64,000 bases of DNA from Leisingera methylohalidivorans DSM 14336 (GTDB taxonomy: Bacteria > Pseudomonadota > Alphaproteobacteria > Rhodobacterales > Rhodobacteraceae). The notes beneath the pieces are model-generated. The model did not search any database. It saw only the letters and a program-made list of their open reading frames with translations, and was not told the DNA's origin. A program made the position numbers and the translations under genes. How positions within the stretch are numbered: the stretch's first letter is position 1; each line of letters opens with the position of its first letter. The stretch lies in contig NC_023146.1 of assembly GCF_000511355.1 (NCBI RefSeq), positions 156,702 to 220,701 on the forward strand. Direction: 5' to 3'. Shown here one piece after another: positions 52,856-61,227 of the stretch.

Positions 52856-53551
52856 ATGAAGGATTCTCCCGAAGATCTGATCGTGAACGCGATTCTCGAC
52901 GCGATTGCCGAACAGCGCCTGCCGGCCGGCACCAAGCTGGGCGAACAGGCGCTGAGCGATCTGTTCGGCTGCAACCGCGCCAATGTGCGCCGGGCGCTGG
53001 CCTCGCTCGCGGCACAGCAGGTTGTGGAGCTGCGCCCGAACCGCGGTGCCTTTGTGATGACGCCCTCGCCGAAGGAGGCGCGCGACATTTTCCAGGCGCG
53101 CCGGGCTATTGAAAGCACTATCGCCCGGCATGCTTCCGGCCGGGCGTCGGCGGACGACATCGCCTTTCTGCGGGACAATATTCTAGAGGAAGCCGACGCG
53201 CGCAAAGCAGGCGACAAACCGGCGGAACTGCGTGCCTCTCGTCAGTTTCACATGCGGATCGCGCAGATTGCCGGCAATCTGGTGCTAGAGCGGTTCCTGT
53301 CGGAGCTGACCATGCGCAGCACGCTTATTCTGGGGCTTTATTCTTCCTCCGGAAATTCCTCCTGCGCCGAGGACGAACATGACCGGATTGTCGATGCGCT
53401 GGAGGCCGGCAGCACCGATGAGCTGGTCCGGTTGGCCGACGAGCATCTTCGCCATCTGGAGGCCGGGTTGAATTTTGAGGAGCCGCCCGCCGCCCCGATG
53501 GGCCTGAAAGAGCAGCTGATGACCCCGCGCAAAGCGCCTTCGGCCGAGTAG
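52856..53551 (+). CDS. GntR-family regulator (FCD subfamily) of the racemase/permease operon
   Basis: 231 residues with an N-terminal winged helix-turn-helix (about 10-75; LGEQALSDLFGCNRANVRRA, ELRPNRGAFVMTPS) and an FCD domain (about 85-215; ASRQFHMRIAQIAGNLVLER and EDEHDRIVDALEAG, with the metal-site His and Asp). It is divergent from the racemase gene. A GGCGGGCG/CGCCCGCC stem-loop follows its stop at 53552-53576 but has no T-tract. It resembles the GntR at 39047 in design, so both halves of the catabolic block have their own repressor. Confidence 0.93.
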   Translation: MKDSPEDLIVNAILDAIAEQRLPAGTKLGEQALSDLFGCNRANVRRALASLAAQQVVELRPNRGAFVMTPSPKEARDIFQARRAIESTIARHASGRASADDIAFLRDNILEEADARKAGDKPAELRASRQFHMRIAQIAGNLVLERFLSELTMRSTLILGLYSSSGNSSCAEDEHDRIVDALEAGSTDELVRLADEHLRHLEAGLNFEEPPAAPMGLKEQLMTPRKAPSAE

Positions 53552-53865
53552 GGCGGGCGGAGCGGATGCGCCCGCCAGGGCGGATAGATCGCACATTTTT
53601 GACTACATGCAATTTAGCTGCCGCAGCACAATAGGCCGCAGTCCTTAACACTGGGCCACACCGCCAAAACTGTCTCTGCCGCTTGGCGAATATCTTTGGC
53701 TGTCGATCTGGGACCTTTGTCGGCGGCGAACAATCGCCCCCTTTATGAACATGGGCCAGATCTGGGCGGATTCAAACTGTCGTCGCAACGGTTCAGGAAT
53801 GGAGGCCGCTGAGCCTCCCCCTTTGAAGTGGTCCGCGCCTATGTTTAGGAAACGGAGGACCAGCA

Positions 53866-54143
53866 ATGGCCAACAAGCGACCGAAGCCCGAAGAGATTGT
53901 TAAGAAGTTACGGCAAGTTGAGGTCCTGACAGGACAAGGCATGCCGCGTCTCGATGCGATCAGACAGATCGGCGTGACCGAACAAACCTTTTACGCTGGA
54001 AGAAAAAGTACGGTGGAATGGGCACAGAGCAACTCAAGGACCTGAAGCGGCTTCAGAAAGAGAACGAGCGGTTGCGTCGTGCGGTGTCGGATCTGACTTT
54101 GGACAAGCTGATCCTGAAGGAAGCCGCATCGGGAAACTTTTGA
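53866..54143 (+). pseudogene. IS3 orfA with a one-base deletion
   Basis: The ATG at 53866 after GGAGG gives MANKRPKPEEIVKKLRQVEV and a helix-turn-helix (GMPRLDAIRQIGVTEQTFY), then leaves frame at about 53996, stopping at 54045. Adding one C (TAC-GC to TAC-CGC) restores WKKKYGGMGTEQLKDLKRLQ and the leucine-zipper end DLTLDKLILKEAASGNF with a stop at 54143. OrfA is the DNA-binding regulator half of the IS3 transposase. Confidence 0.85.
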
Positions 54144-54991
54144 GCCTTTCACGCCGACGCGCTTGCACTGATCATGTGCGTAGCCGGTTCAAGGTATCTG
54201 AGCGACGCGTTTGCCGTGTTCTGGGCCGGCACCGGTCCACACAGCGTCGGACGCCACGAATGCGGGCTGACGAGGAGCGTTTGATCGCGGATATGATTGA
54301 GCTGGCACGGCAGCACGGTCGATATGGCTACCGCCGGGTTGCCGCCCTGCTGAGAGATGCAGGATGGCAGGTGAATGACAAACGCGTGGAACGCTTGGGG
54401 CGGCGTGAGGGGCTTAAAGTGCCAATGAAACAACCAAAGAAGGGGCGGCTCTGGCTGAACGATGGATCGTGCGTCCGTCTGCAGCCCGAGTATCGCAACC
54501 ATGTTTGGCCGTATGGCTTCGGGCATCATCGAACCGACGCTGGCAGGGCGTTCAGGACGCTCAACATCTTGAACGAGTACAGCCGGGAATGTCTGGCGAT
54601 CCGTGTAAAACGCAAGCTGAACCCGACCGAGGTCATTGATGCACTGACTGACCTGTTCATCCTGCGCGGCGTGCCAGGCTGCATTCGGTCAGACAATGGC
54701 CCGGAGTTCATCGCTGAGGCTGTCAGAGACTGGATCAAAGCGACCGGAGCAAAGACTGCGTATATCGAGCCTGGGTCACTCTGGGAAAACGGCTGCTGCG
54801 AAAGCTTCAATGGGCGGATGCGGGACGAATTGCTCAACGGTGAAATCTTCTACCCGCTGCGCGCAGCCCAAATCATCATCGAAAGCTGGAGAAAACACTG
54901 CAACACCAAGCGACCACACAGTGCATTGGGCTACCGCCCGCCAGCGCCCGAAGCCATCGTCTTGATGGACCGCAGGCCAATCATGCACTAA
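54140..54991 (+). CDS. IS3 OrfB transposase, first catalytic Asp replaced
   Basis: 283 residues starting at a TTG that overlaps the restored orfA end, as expected for programmed frameshifting. The HTH_21-type part (HGRYGYRRVAALLRDAGWQV) precedes the integrase core (about 115-270). The core has IRSDNGPEFIAEAVRDWI (second Asp) and WENGCCESFNGRMRDELLNG (Glu). The first Asp, normally in YDF, is Gly here (HVWPYGFGHHRTDAG). Loss of one of the three metal-binding residues should abolish transposition. Confidence 0.88.
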   Translation: MSLSRRRACTDHVRSRFKVSERRVCRVLGRHRSTQRRTPRMRADEERLIADMIELARQHGRYGYRRVAALLRDAGWQVNDKRVERLGRREGLKVPMKQPKKGRLWLNDGSCVRLQPEYRNHVWPYGFGHHRTDAGRAFRTLNILNEYSRECLAIRVKRKLNPTEVIDALTDLFILRGVPGCIRSDNGPEFIAEAVRDWIKATGAKTAYIEPGSLWENGCCESFNGRMRDELLNGEIFYPLRAAQIIIESWRKHCNTKRPHSALGYRPPAPEAIVLMDRRPIMH

Positions 54992-55064
54992 CTTTCAATT
55001 TGGACCACTCAAGTAGGGCTGCTCACCGGCCTTTGTCGAAATGACCTTGTTGCCAAGGGCAGCC

Positions 55065-55811
55065 TTACCCGGATCCGTACTTGGGACAGGTGATGAAAAT
55101 TATTGCGCATCCAGAAATCTCATGCTGAATTATGGTTTCCGAGAGCATGCTGATGCCACAAGACACTGTCCGTGCTCCCGGCTTGGAGACATCCACAGCT
55201 ATCGTGACAGGGGTGGCGGGAGGCATGCCTAGGCGGAGCAGCCCGTCGCGGACCCGGGGGGCCTGTCCCACCGACATGTAAAAGACAATTGTGGTTCCGG
55301 GCTTTGCATGCCGGGCGCAGTCGGGCAGAGGGTCTCCGGCCCTGCATCTGGCGGTGGTAAGCACGAGCGTGTCCGACACGCCACGTTCAGTCAGCGGCAG
55401 GCCCGTCTGCGCCGCGGCAGCGCAGGCGGCGGTGACGCCGGGTACGATTTCCGTTTCAATTCCGGCCGCGCGGGCGGCAGTCAGTTCTTCGGCAGCACGG
55501 CCAAAAATGCTGGGATCCCCCGATTTCAGACGCACGACACGCCGGCCCTTAAGTGCCTCTGCCACAATGACCGCGTTGATCCTGTCTTGCGGCCAGGCGT
55601 GGGCGCCGACGTGTTTGCCGACAAAGACCCGTTTGGCCGAAGCCGGGGCCAGTTCCAGGACCTCCTCATCAACCAGGCGGTCGTAGAAAACCGTGTCGGC
55701 CTGCTGCAGCCGTTGCATCGCGCGCAGCGTCAGCAGGTCGCGTGCGCCGGGGCCTGCGCCGACCAGGGCAAGCGACCCCGGTGCGGTTTGATTTGCCGGA
55801 GAATCTTTCAT
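55065..55811 (-). CDS. cobA: uroporphyrinogen-III C-methyltransferase (siroheme synthesis)
   Basis: 248 residues with SUMT motifs: LALVGAGPGARDLLTLRAMQ (AdoMet binding), VFYDRLVDEEVL, VRLKSGDPSIFGRAAEE and IETEIVPGVTAACAAAA. It methylates uroporphyrinogen III at C2 and C7 to precorrin-2, the first step to siroheme needed by the NirB subunit. It is the last gene of the nitrate operon, and its ATG overlaps the nasA stop by 4 bp. The IS3 element lies 52 bp beyond its stop and does not seem to have cut it. Confidence 0.93.
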   Translation of the reverse strand: MKDSPANQTAPGSLALVGAGPGARDLLTLRAMQRLQQADTVFYDRLVDEEVLELAPASAKRVFVGKHVGAHAWPQDRINAVIVAEALKGRRVVRLKSGDPSIFGRAAEELTAARAAGIETEIVPGVTAACAAAAQTGLPLTERGVSDTLVLTTARCRAGDPLPDCARHAKPGTTIVFYMSVGQAPRVRDGLLRLGMPPATPVTIAVDVSKPGARTVSCGISMLSETIIQHEISGCAIIFITCPKYGSG

Positions 55812-58456
55812 TCGGAACCGTCCTTTTCTGCAGCCTGTCGGAACGGGCGCCGTGCCAGCAAGTCAGCGATGTCAGGGCGGCAGGAACCGCAGTTCGTGCC
55901 CGCCTGCAAGGCGGCGCCGACATCTGAAACGCTCATCAGCCCGCCGTTTTCGATGGCGTGCAGAATGGTTTTGGCCCCGACGCTAAAGCAAGCGCAGACC
56001 ACCGGGCCGGGGTCGGGCTGGTCCGCAGCGGGACGGCCGGTCAGAACGCCGGCCGCGCCGATGCCCGGCAGGCCGGCCAGGTAGTCCCGGCTGACCGCCA
56101 CCGGTTCCGGCGCGGTGAACAGTGCGGCCATGACCTTGCCATCCTGAATCAGGGCCAGCCGGGCAATGCCCTTGCACCTGTCTGTCATTATTTGCACCTC
56201 GGCCTCCGGAAGGGCGAACAGATCCCGCGCGGCGGCCTCCGGTTCCGCAAGGGAGGCCAGCCCGGCGAGTTCTGCACGGTATCCGGTTTTGGTGCGTGCC
56301 ATGGCCCAGTAGTCTGCCAGCGGCGTCATCGGAAGGCTCGAGACTGCAAACCCGTACCAAGCTGGCTGCCAGCGTTCCGCCGCAACAACTGTGGCCTTGC
56401 TTTCAGGCTGTCCCGAAACCGGATCAACGGCAGCGGCGACAAGTCTATCAATGCGCGCAGAGGGGGCGGTTTCGCCGGTCCAGTGGATCGGCACGAACAG
56501 GTCGCCGGGCTGCACATCTGCCGTGATCCGGGCGCGCAGGATGGCCTGCCCGTGCGGGCTGCTGAGCCGTAGCAGACCCGCAGGTTTCACCCCGAGCGTC
56601 CGGGCGTCCTGAGGATGGATGTCGGCAAAAGGTTCTGCCAAGTGCCCCGACAGGCGCGGCGCCAGCGCGGTGCGGGTCATCGTGTGCCACTGGTCCCGGA
56701 TGCGGCCGGTGTTCAGGCGGAACGGGTAGCGGCGGCCCTGCGCGGCCGCCGGAGGGCAGCAGCGGACTGGCAGCATGCGGGCCTTGCCGTCCGGGTGAAA
56801 GAACTGCCCGTCTGCAAAGAAACGGCCGCCCAGGCGGCTGCGGCTTACCGGCCAGCGCTGCGGCGGCAGATCGTCGTAGTCCTGGCCGGAGATTGCGGCG
56901 AGGCCGGAGATGTCGAAGTCCAGCCCGAAGCTGCCGGAAAGGCCGGACAGCGCTGCGTGCTCGCGGAAGATCTCTGCTGGTGCCTGATAGCCGAACGCCT
57001 CGCCCCAGCCCATGCGCCTGCCTGCGTCTGCCAGAATGTCCCAGTCGGCGCGGGCCTGGCCGGGCGGCGGCAGAACGGCACGCTGGCGGCTGATTGTGCG
57101 GTCCGAATTGGTGACAGTGCCGTCCTTTTCCGCCCAGGCGGCGGCGGGCAGCAGCACATCCGCCAGCCGGGCGGTGTCGGTTGCGGCGGTGATGTCGCTG
57201 ACCACAGTGAAATCGCAGGCTTTGATGGCGGCGGAGACGGCATCGGCTTCTGGCATGCTGACGGCGGGGTTGGTGTGGATGATCCACAACGCCTTGAGCC
57301 GCCCGTCGCCCGCGGCGCGGAACAGGTCGACTGCCTTCAGGCCCGCCCGGTCCGGCATTGCGGGAGCGCCCCAGAATTCCTGCACTGCCGTGCGGTGGCT
57401 TTTATTTTCCAGATCCATGTGGCAGGCCAGCATGTTGGCCAGCCCGCCCACTTCGCGCCCGCCCATCGCGTTGGGCTGGCCAGTGACCGAGAAGGGCCCG
57501 CAGCCGGGCTTGCCGATGCGGCCGGTTGCCAGATGGCAGTTCAGGATCGCGTTCACCTTGTCGGTCCCTGAGGTGGACTGGTTGACCCCCTGGCTGAAAA
57601 TGGTCACCACTTTTTCCGTGCGCATCCAGAGGCTGCAGAATGCTGTGATTTCGCTGTCAGACAGCCCTGTCACCGCGGCATCGGAGGCAAAGGCGGCTTC
57701 CAGCGCCTCACCAAGCCCATTTACGTTACTCAGGTAGTCCGCATCCAGCGCGCCGCCTTCGTAAAGGTCAACCAAGAGCCGGTTGAACAGCGCCACATCG
57801 CTGCCTGCCCGCAGTTTCAGATGCATGTCCGCCTGATCGCAGCTCGCTGTGCGGCGCGGGTCGATCACCACCAGTTTGGTGCCGCGGCTTTCGCGGGTGG
57901 CAAGGATGCGCTGGTGCAGCACCGGGTGGCACCAGGCGAGGTTGGAGCCGACCAGTACGATCAGGTCCGCTTCCTCCAGATCCTCATAGGTACCTGGAAC
58001 GGTGTCGGTTCCGAAGGCGCGTTTGTGCCCCGCAACCGTGGAGGCCATGCACAGCCGCGAGTTGGTGTCGATATTGGCGGAGCCAAGAAAGCCCTTCATC
58101 AGCTTGTTGGCAACGTAGTAGTCCTCAGTCAGCATTTGGCCCGACAGGTAAAACCCGACGCTGCCCGGGCCGTGTCGGTCCACCGCCTGGCGGAACCTGC
58201 TGGCAACCAGATCCAGCGCGATGTCCCAATCGGTTTCGCACCCATTCACCTGAGGTGCCAGCAACCGGCCTTCCAGCCCCAGGGTTTCGCCCAGTGCCAG
58301 CCCCTTGGAGCAGAGCCGCCCGCGGTTGGCCGGGTGGTTCGGGTCGCCGCGCACCGCCAGCCCGCCCATGCCGTCCGGGCGCAGCAGCACGCCGCATCCA
58401 GTGCCGCAGTAGGGACAGGTGGAGCGGGTTTCCTTGCAGCCGGCGCCTGTCATCAC
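55808..58456 (-). CDS. nasA: assimilatory nitrate reductase catalytic subunit with C-terminal BFD-like [2Fe-2S] domain
   Basis: 882 residues. The N-terminal cluster motif CPYCGTGCGVLLR, with a later Cys in NRGRLCSKG, binds a [4Fe-4S] cluster. The molybdopterin oxidoreductase body follows (GRIGKPGCGPFSVTGQPNAM, LADVLLPAAAWAEKDGT) with the molydopterin-dinucleotide domain (about 590-700). At about 815-870 a bacterioferritin-associated-ferredoxin-like domain has CACFSVGAKTI and NCGSCRPDIADLL. This is the NasA layout of nitrate-assimilating proteobacteria. It reduces nitrate to nitrite in the cytoplasm. It overlaps nirD and cobA by 4 bp each. Confidence 0.95.
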   Translation of the reverse strand: MMTGAGCKETRSTCPYCGTGCGVLLRPDGMGGLAVRGDPNHPANRGRLCSKGLALGETLGLEGRLLAPQVNGCETDWDIALDLVASRFRQAVDRHGPGSVGFYLSGQMLTEDYYVANKLMKGFLGSANIDTNSRLCMASTVAGHKRAFGTDTVPGTYEDLEEADLIVLVGSNLAWCHPVLHQRILATRESRGTKLVVIDPRRTASCDQADMHLKLRAGSDVALFNRLLVDLYEGGALDADYLSNVNGLGEALEAAFASDAAVTGLSDSEITAFCSLWMRTEKVVTIFSQGVNQSTSGTDKVNAILNCHLATGRIGKPGCGPFSVTGQPNAMGGREVGGLANMLACHMDLENKSHRTAVQEFWGAPAMPDRAGLKAVDLFRAAGDGRLKALWIIHTNPAVSMPEADAVSAAIKACDFTVVSDITAATDTARLADVLLPAAAWAEKDGTVTNSDRTISRQRAVLPPPGQARADWDILADAGRRMGWGEAFGYQAPAEIFREHAALSGLSGSFGLDFDISGLAAISGQDYDDLPPQRWPVSRSRLGGRFFADGQFFHPDGKARMLPVRCCPPAAAQGRRYPFRLNTGRIRDQWHTMTRTALAPRLSGHLAEPFADIHPQDARTLGVKPAGLLRLSSPHGQAILRARITADVQPGDLFVPIHWTGETAPSARIDRLVAAAVDPVSGQPESKATVVAAERWQPAWYGFAVSSLPMTPLADYWAMARTKTGYRAELAGLASLAEPEAAARDLFALPEAEVQIMTDRCKGIARLALIQDGKVMAALFTAPEPVAVSRDYLAGLPGIGAAGVLTGRPAADQPDPGPVVCACFSVGAKTILHAIENGGLMSVSDVGAALQAGTNCGSCRPDIADLLARRPFRQAAEKDGSE

Positions 58457-58785
58457 GCCGCGCTCCGCTTGCCGATTGCATCGCCGTCGATCAGTAGGCG
58501 GCCACCGTCCACCCGCACCGGGTAGGTGCCGATCCTGCCTTCATCCCCGCCCTGTGCCTCGCCGGTGTTCAGGTCAAAGACCCAATTGTGCAGCGGGCAG
58601 GTCACGCTTTGGCCATGCACGATGCCTTCGGACAGCGGACCGCCCTTGTGCGGGCAGCGGTCGTCAGCAGCAAGGACTTCATCCTCCCCGGTGCGGAACA
58701 GGGCGACGCAGCCTACGGGTGTTTTCACCACCCGCGCGCCGTGGAGCGGGATGTCGTCGATATGGCCAATGTCGATCCAGCTCAT
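58453..58785 (-). CDS. nirD: nitrite reductase (NADH) small subunit
   Basis: 110 residues from the ATG at 58785, which overlaps the nirB stop. It has a Rieske-type fold with both halves of the cluster motif: DDRCPHKGGPLSEG and VTCPLHNWVFDLNTG (C-x-H...C-x2-H). In the NirD family many members lack the ligands; here all four are present, so it probably holds a [2Fe-2S] cluster. It partners NirB in reducing nitrite to ammonium. Confidence 0.93.
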   Translation of the reverse strand: MSWIDIGHIDDIPLHGARVVKTPVGCVALFRTGEDEVLAADDRCPHKGGPLSEGIVHGQSVTCPLHNWVFDLNTGEAQGGDEGRIGTYPVRVDGGRLLIDGDAIGKRSAA

Positions 58786-61223
58786 TCGGCAGCCTCCAGT
58801 GTGAGATTGGCAAGCGGGGCGTATTGCGCCCGCGTGGTGCTGTCCTGCGCGTGTTCGGCCCAGGGATCCTTGCGGTAGACGGATTGGGAAAGCTCGAAGC
58901 GGGCGGCCAGCGCTTGGCGGTTCTCCAGATCGTCCACGATCTGCTCCCTGACCCAGTCGAGCCCCACTTTGGCGAGCCATTTGTAGATCCGGTCCAGATA
59001 CTTGGCGTTTTCGCGGTAGATCTGGGTCATGGCCGAGATCACTTCCATCGCCTCGCCCTCTGTCGCCACTTTGCACAACAGCTCGGTGCCCTTGATCTCC
59101 ATGCCCGCGGCACCGCCGACGTGGATCTCGTAGCCGCTGTCAACACAGACCACGCCGATGTCCTTGCAGGTGGCCTCGGCGCAGTTGCGCGGGCAGCCGG
59201 ATACCGCCAGTTTCAGCTTGTGCGGCGTCCAGGAACCCCAAAGGTGTTTTTCCAGCTTGATGCCCAAGCCGGTGCTGTCCTGGGTGCCGAACCGGCAATG
59301 GTCGGTGCCGACGCAAGTTTTCACCGTGCGCAGCCCTTTGGAATAGGCATGGCCCGAAACCAGCCCGGCCCCGTTCAGGTCGGCCCAGATACCGGGCAGG
59401 TCTTCGCCCTTTACGCCCAGCAGGTCGATGCGCTGGCCGCCGGTGACCTTAACCGTGGGCACGCCGTATTTGTCGGCGGCGTCGGCAATGGCGCGCAGCT
59501 CATCCGGGCTGGTGATGCCGCCCCACATGCGCGGCACCACGGAAAAGGTGCCGTCTTTCTGGATGTTGGCGTGTTTGCGTTCGTTCACGAAGCGGCTTTG
59601 CGGGTCGTCGCGGTATTCCAGCGGCCAGTCGGCCAGCAGGTAGTAGTTCACCGCCGGGCGGCAGATGTGGCAGCCGTTGCGGGTGCTCCAGCCAAGCTCC
59701 TGCCAGACTGCGGCCTGGCTTTTCAGCTCCCGGCTTTTGATCAGGCGGCGGACGTCCTCGTGGCTGAGGTCGGTGCAGCCGCAAACCGGCTGCGCCTGCG
59801 GCAGCTGGAAGTCATCGCCCAGCGTGACCTGCAACAGCTGTTCAACCAGCCCGGTGCATGTTCCGCAGGAAGCGGCGGCCTTTGTCATAGTCCGGATCGC
59901 GCCGGGATCGGTGGCGCCGCCTTCGATGGCGCTGGTGATCTGCCCTTTGCATACGCCGTTGCAGCCGCAAATCTCCGCCTCAGGCGGCAATGCTGCAACG
60001 GCTGACAGAGGGTCCGCAGAGGCGCCCCCCTGGAAAGCCGGGCCGAAGATCAGCGTCTCGCGCATCTCCTCGATTTCGGTGCCGTCCTTGATCAGCCCGA
60101 AGAACCAGCTGCCGTCGGCGGTGTCGCCATACATCACGGCGCCGAGCAGCCGGCCGTCTTCGATCACCAGCCGCTTGTAGATGCCACGGGAGGGGTCGCG
60201 AAAGACAATGTCCTCGCGCCCCTCGCCCTCGGCGAAATCCCCGGCGCTGAACAAATCGCATCCGGTGACCTTCAGCTTGGTCGCCAGCTCTTTGACCACG
60301 AAGGCACTCGGCTCGTCCAAGAGGCTGTCCGCCAGCACCTTGGCCTGATCGTAAAGCGGTGCCACCAGCCCGAACAGGTGGCCGTCGAACTCCACGCATT
60401 CGCCGACCGCATAGATATCCGGGTCCGAGGTCTGCATCTGCGCGTTCACCTCAATGCCGCGCGCCACATCAAGATGCGCATCGGTGGCAAGGCGGGTTTC
60501 CGGGCGGATGCCCACTGCCATCACCACCAGATCAGCGCCCAGCGTCTCGCCGCTTTCCAAAAGCACCGCCTCGGCGCGGTCCCCGCCGAGGATCGCCTTG
60601 GTCGAGGCTTGGGTCTTCACGGTGATACCGCGCGTCTCCAGATCCTTGCGCAGCAGGTATCCTGCGGCTTCGTCCAGCTGGCGCTCCATCAGGTGGCCCA
60701 TCAGGTGCAGCACGGTGACATCCATGCCGCGTTCGGCAAGGCCCGCCGCCGCCTCAAGTCCCAGCAGGCCGCCGCCGACCACCACCGCCTTGCCGCCTTT
60801 CCCGGCCGCTCCGATCATCGCATTGGTGTCGTCCAGGTCGCGGTAGCTGATGACATTGGGCAGGTCATGGCCCGGCACCGGAATGATGAACGGCGCAGAG
60901 CCGGTGGCAATGATCAGCTTGTCGTAAGGAACATGCCCGTTCTCACCCTCGATCACCTTCGTCTCGCGGTCGATATTCACCACATGCTCGCCAAACCGGC
61001 AGGTCACCCCCTGCTGGGCGTACCACTCATCGCTATGGGTGACGATTTCCTCATAGGTCTTTTCGCCCGACAAAACCGGGCTGAGCATGATGCGGTTGTA
61101 GTTGCCGCGCGGCTCGGCGTTGAAAAGGGTGATGTCATAGGCGTCAGGGTCCGCATCGAGCAAATGCTCGATTACCCGGCCCGAGGCCATGCCGGCCCCG
61201 ATGATGACGAGTTTCTGTTTCAT
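58782..61223 (-). CDS. nirB: nitrite reductase (NADH) large subunit
   Basis: 813 residues in the NirB order: FAD/NAD-binding reductase (KLVIIGAGMASGRVIEHLLD, then VVVGGGLLGLEAAAGLAERG, about 1-320) and two BFD-like cysteine sets (CGCNGVCKGQIT, SCGTCTGLVEQLL; CGCTDLSHEDVRRL, NGCHICRPAVNYYL, about 415-540). Next come the siroheme half-domains with VTGGQRIDLLGVKG and the siroheme/[4Fe-4S] cysteines TDHCRFGTQDS, VSGCPRNCAEATC. It uses NADH to reduce nitrite to ammonium in the cytoplasm. It starts 4 bp after the nrtCD stop. Confidence 0.95.
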   Translation of the reverse strand: MKQKLVIIGAGMASGRVIEHLLDADPDAYDITLFNAEPRGNYNRIMLSPVLSGEKTYEEIVTHSDEWYAQQGVTCRFGEHVVNIDRETKVIEGENGHVPYDKLIIATGSAPFIIPVPGHDLPNVISYRDLDDTNAMIGAAGKGGKAVVVGGGLLGLEAAAGLAERGMDVTVLHLMGHLMERQLDEAAGYLLRKDLETRGITVKTQASTKAILGGDRAEAVLLESGETLGADLVVMAVGIRPETRLATDAHLDVARGIEVNAQMQTSDPDIYAVGECVEFDGHLFGLVAPLYDQAKVLADSLLDEPSAFVVKELATKLKVTGCDLFSAGDFAEGEGREDIVFRDPSRGIYKRLVIEDGRLLGAVMYGDTADGSWFFGLIKDGTEIEEMRETLIFGPAFQGGASADPLSAVAALPPEAEICGCNGVCKGQITSAIEGGATDPGAIRTMTKAAASCGTCTGLVEQLLQVTLGDDFQLPQAQPVCGCTDLSHEDVRRLIKSRELKSQAAVWQELGWSTRNGCHICRPAVNYYLLADWPLEYRDDPQSRFVNERKHANIQKDGTFSVVPRMWGGITSPDELRAIADAADKYGVPTVKVTGGQRIDLLGVKGEDLPGIWADLNGAGLVSGHAYSKGLRTVKTCVGTDHCRFGTQDSTGLGIKLEKHLWGSWTPHKLKLAVSGCPRNCAEATCKDIGVVCVDSGYEIHVGGAAGMEIKGTELLCKVATEGEAMEVISAMTQIYRENAKYLDRIYKWLAKVGLDWVREQIVDDLENRQALAARFELSQSVYRKDPWAEHAQDSTTRAQYAPLANLTLEAAE

Positions 61224-61227
61224 GGGA

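Larger units (their letters stand above)
53823..55012 (+). mobile_element. IS3-family insertion sequence, probably inactive
   Basis: TTGAAGTGGTCC at 53823-53834 and GGACCACTCAA at 55002-55012 are imperfect terminal inverted repeats enclosing orfA and orfB, about 1190 bp in all, a normal IS3 size. orfA has lost one base, and OrfB has Gly for the first catalytic Asp. No clear target duplication was found at the ends. It sits between a GntR gene and the 3' end of the nitrate operon. No other copy is present in the window; the remnants at 36.7-39 kb belong to other groups. Confidence 0.85.

Noticed and set aside
53645..53866. Minus-strand frame of 73 codons before the IS3 element
   Set aside because: It crosses the left end of the element and shows no motif.
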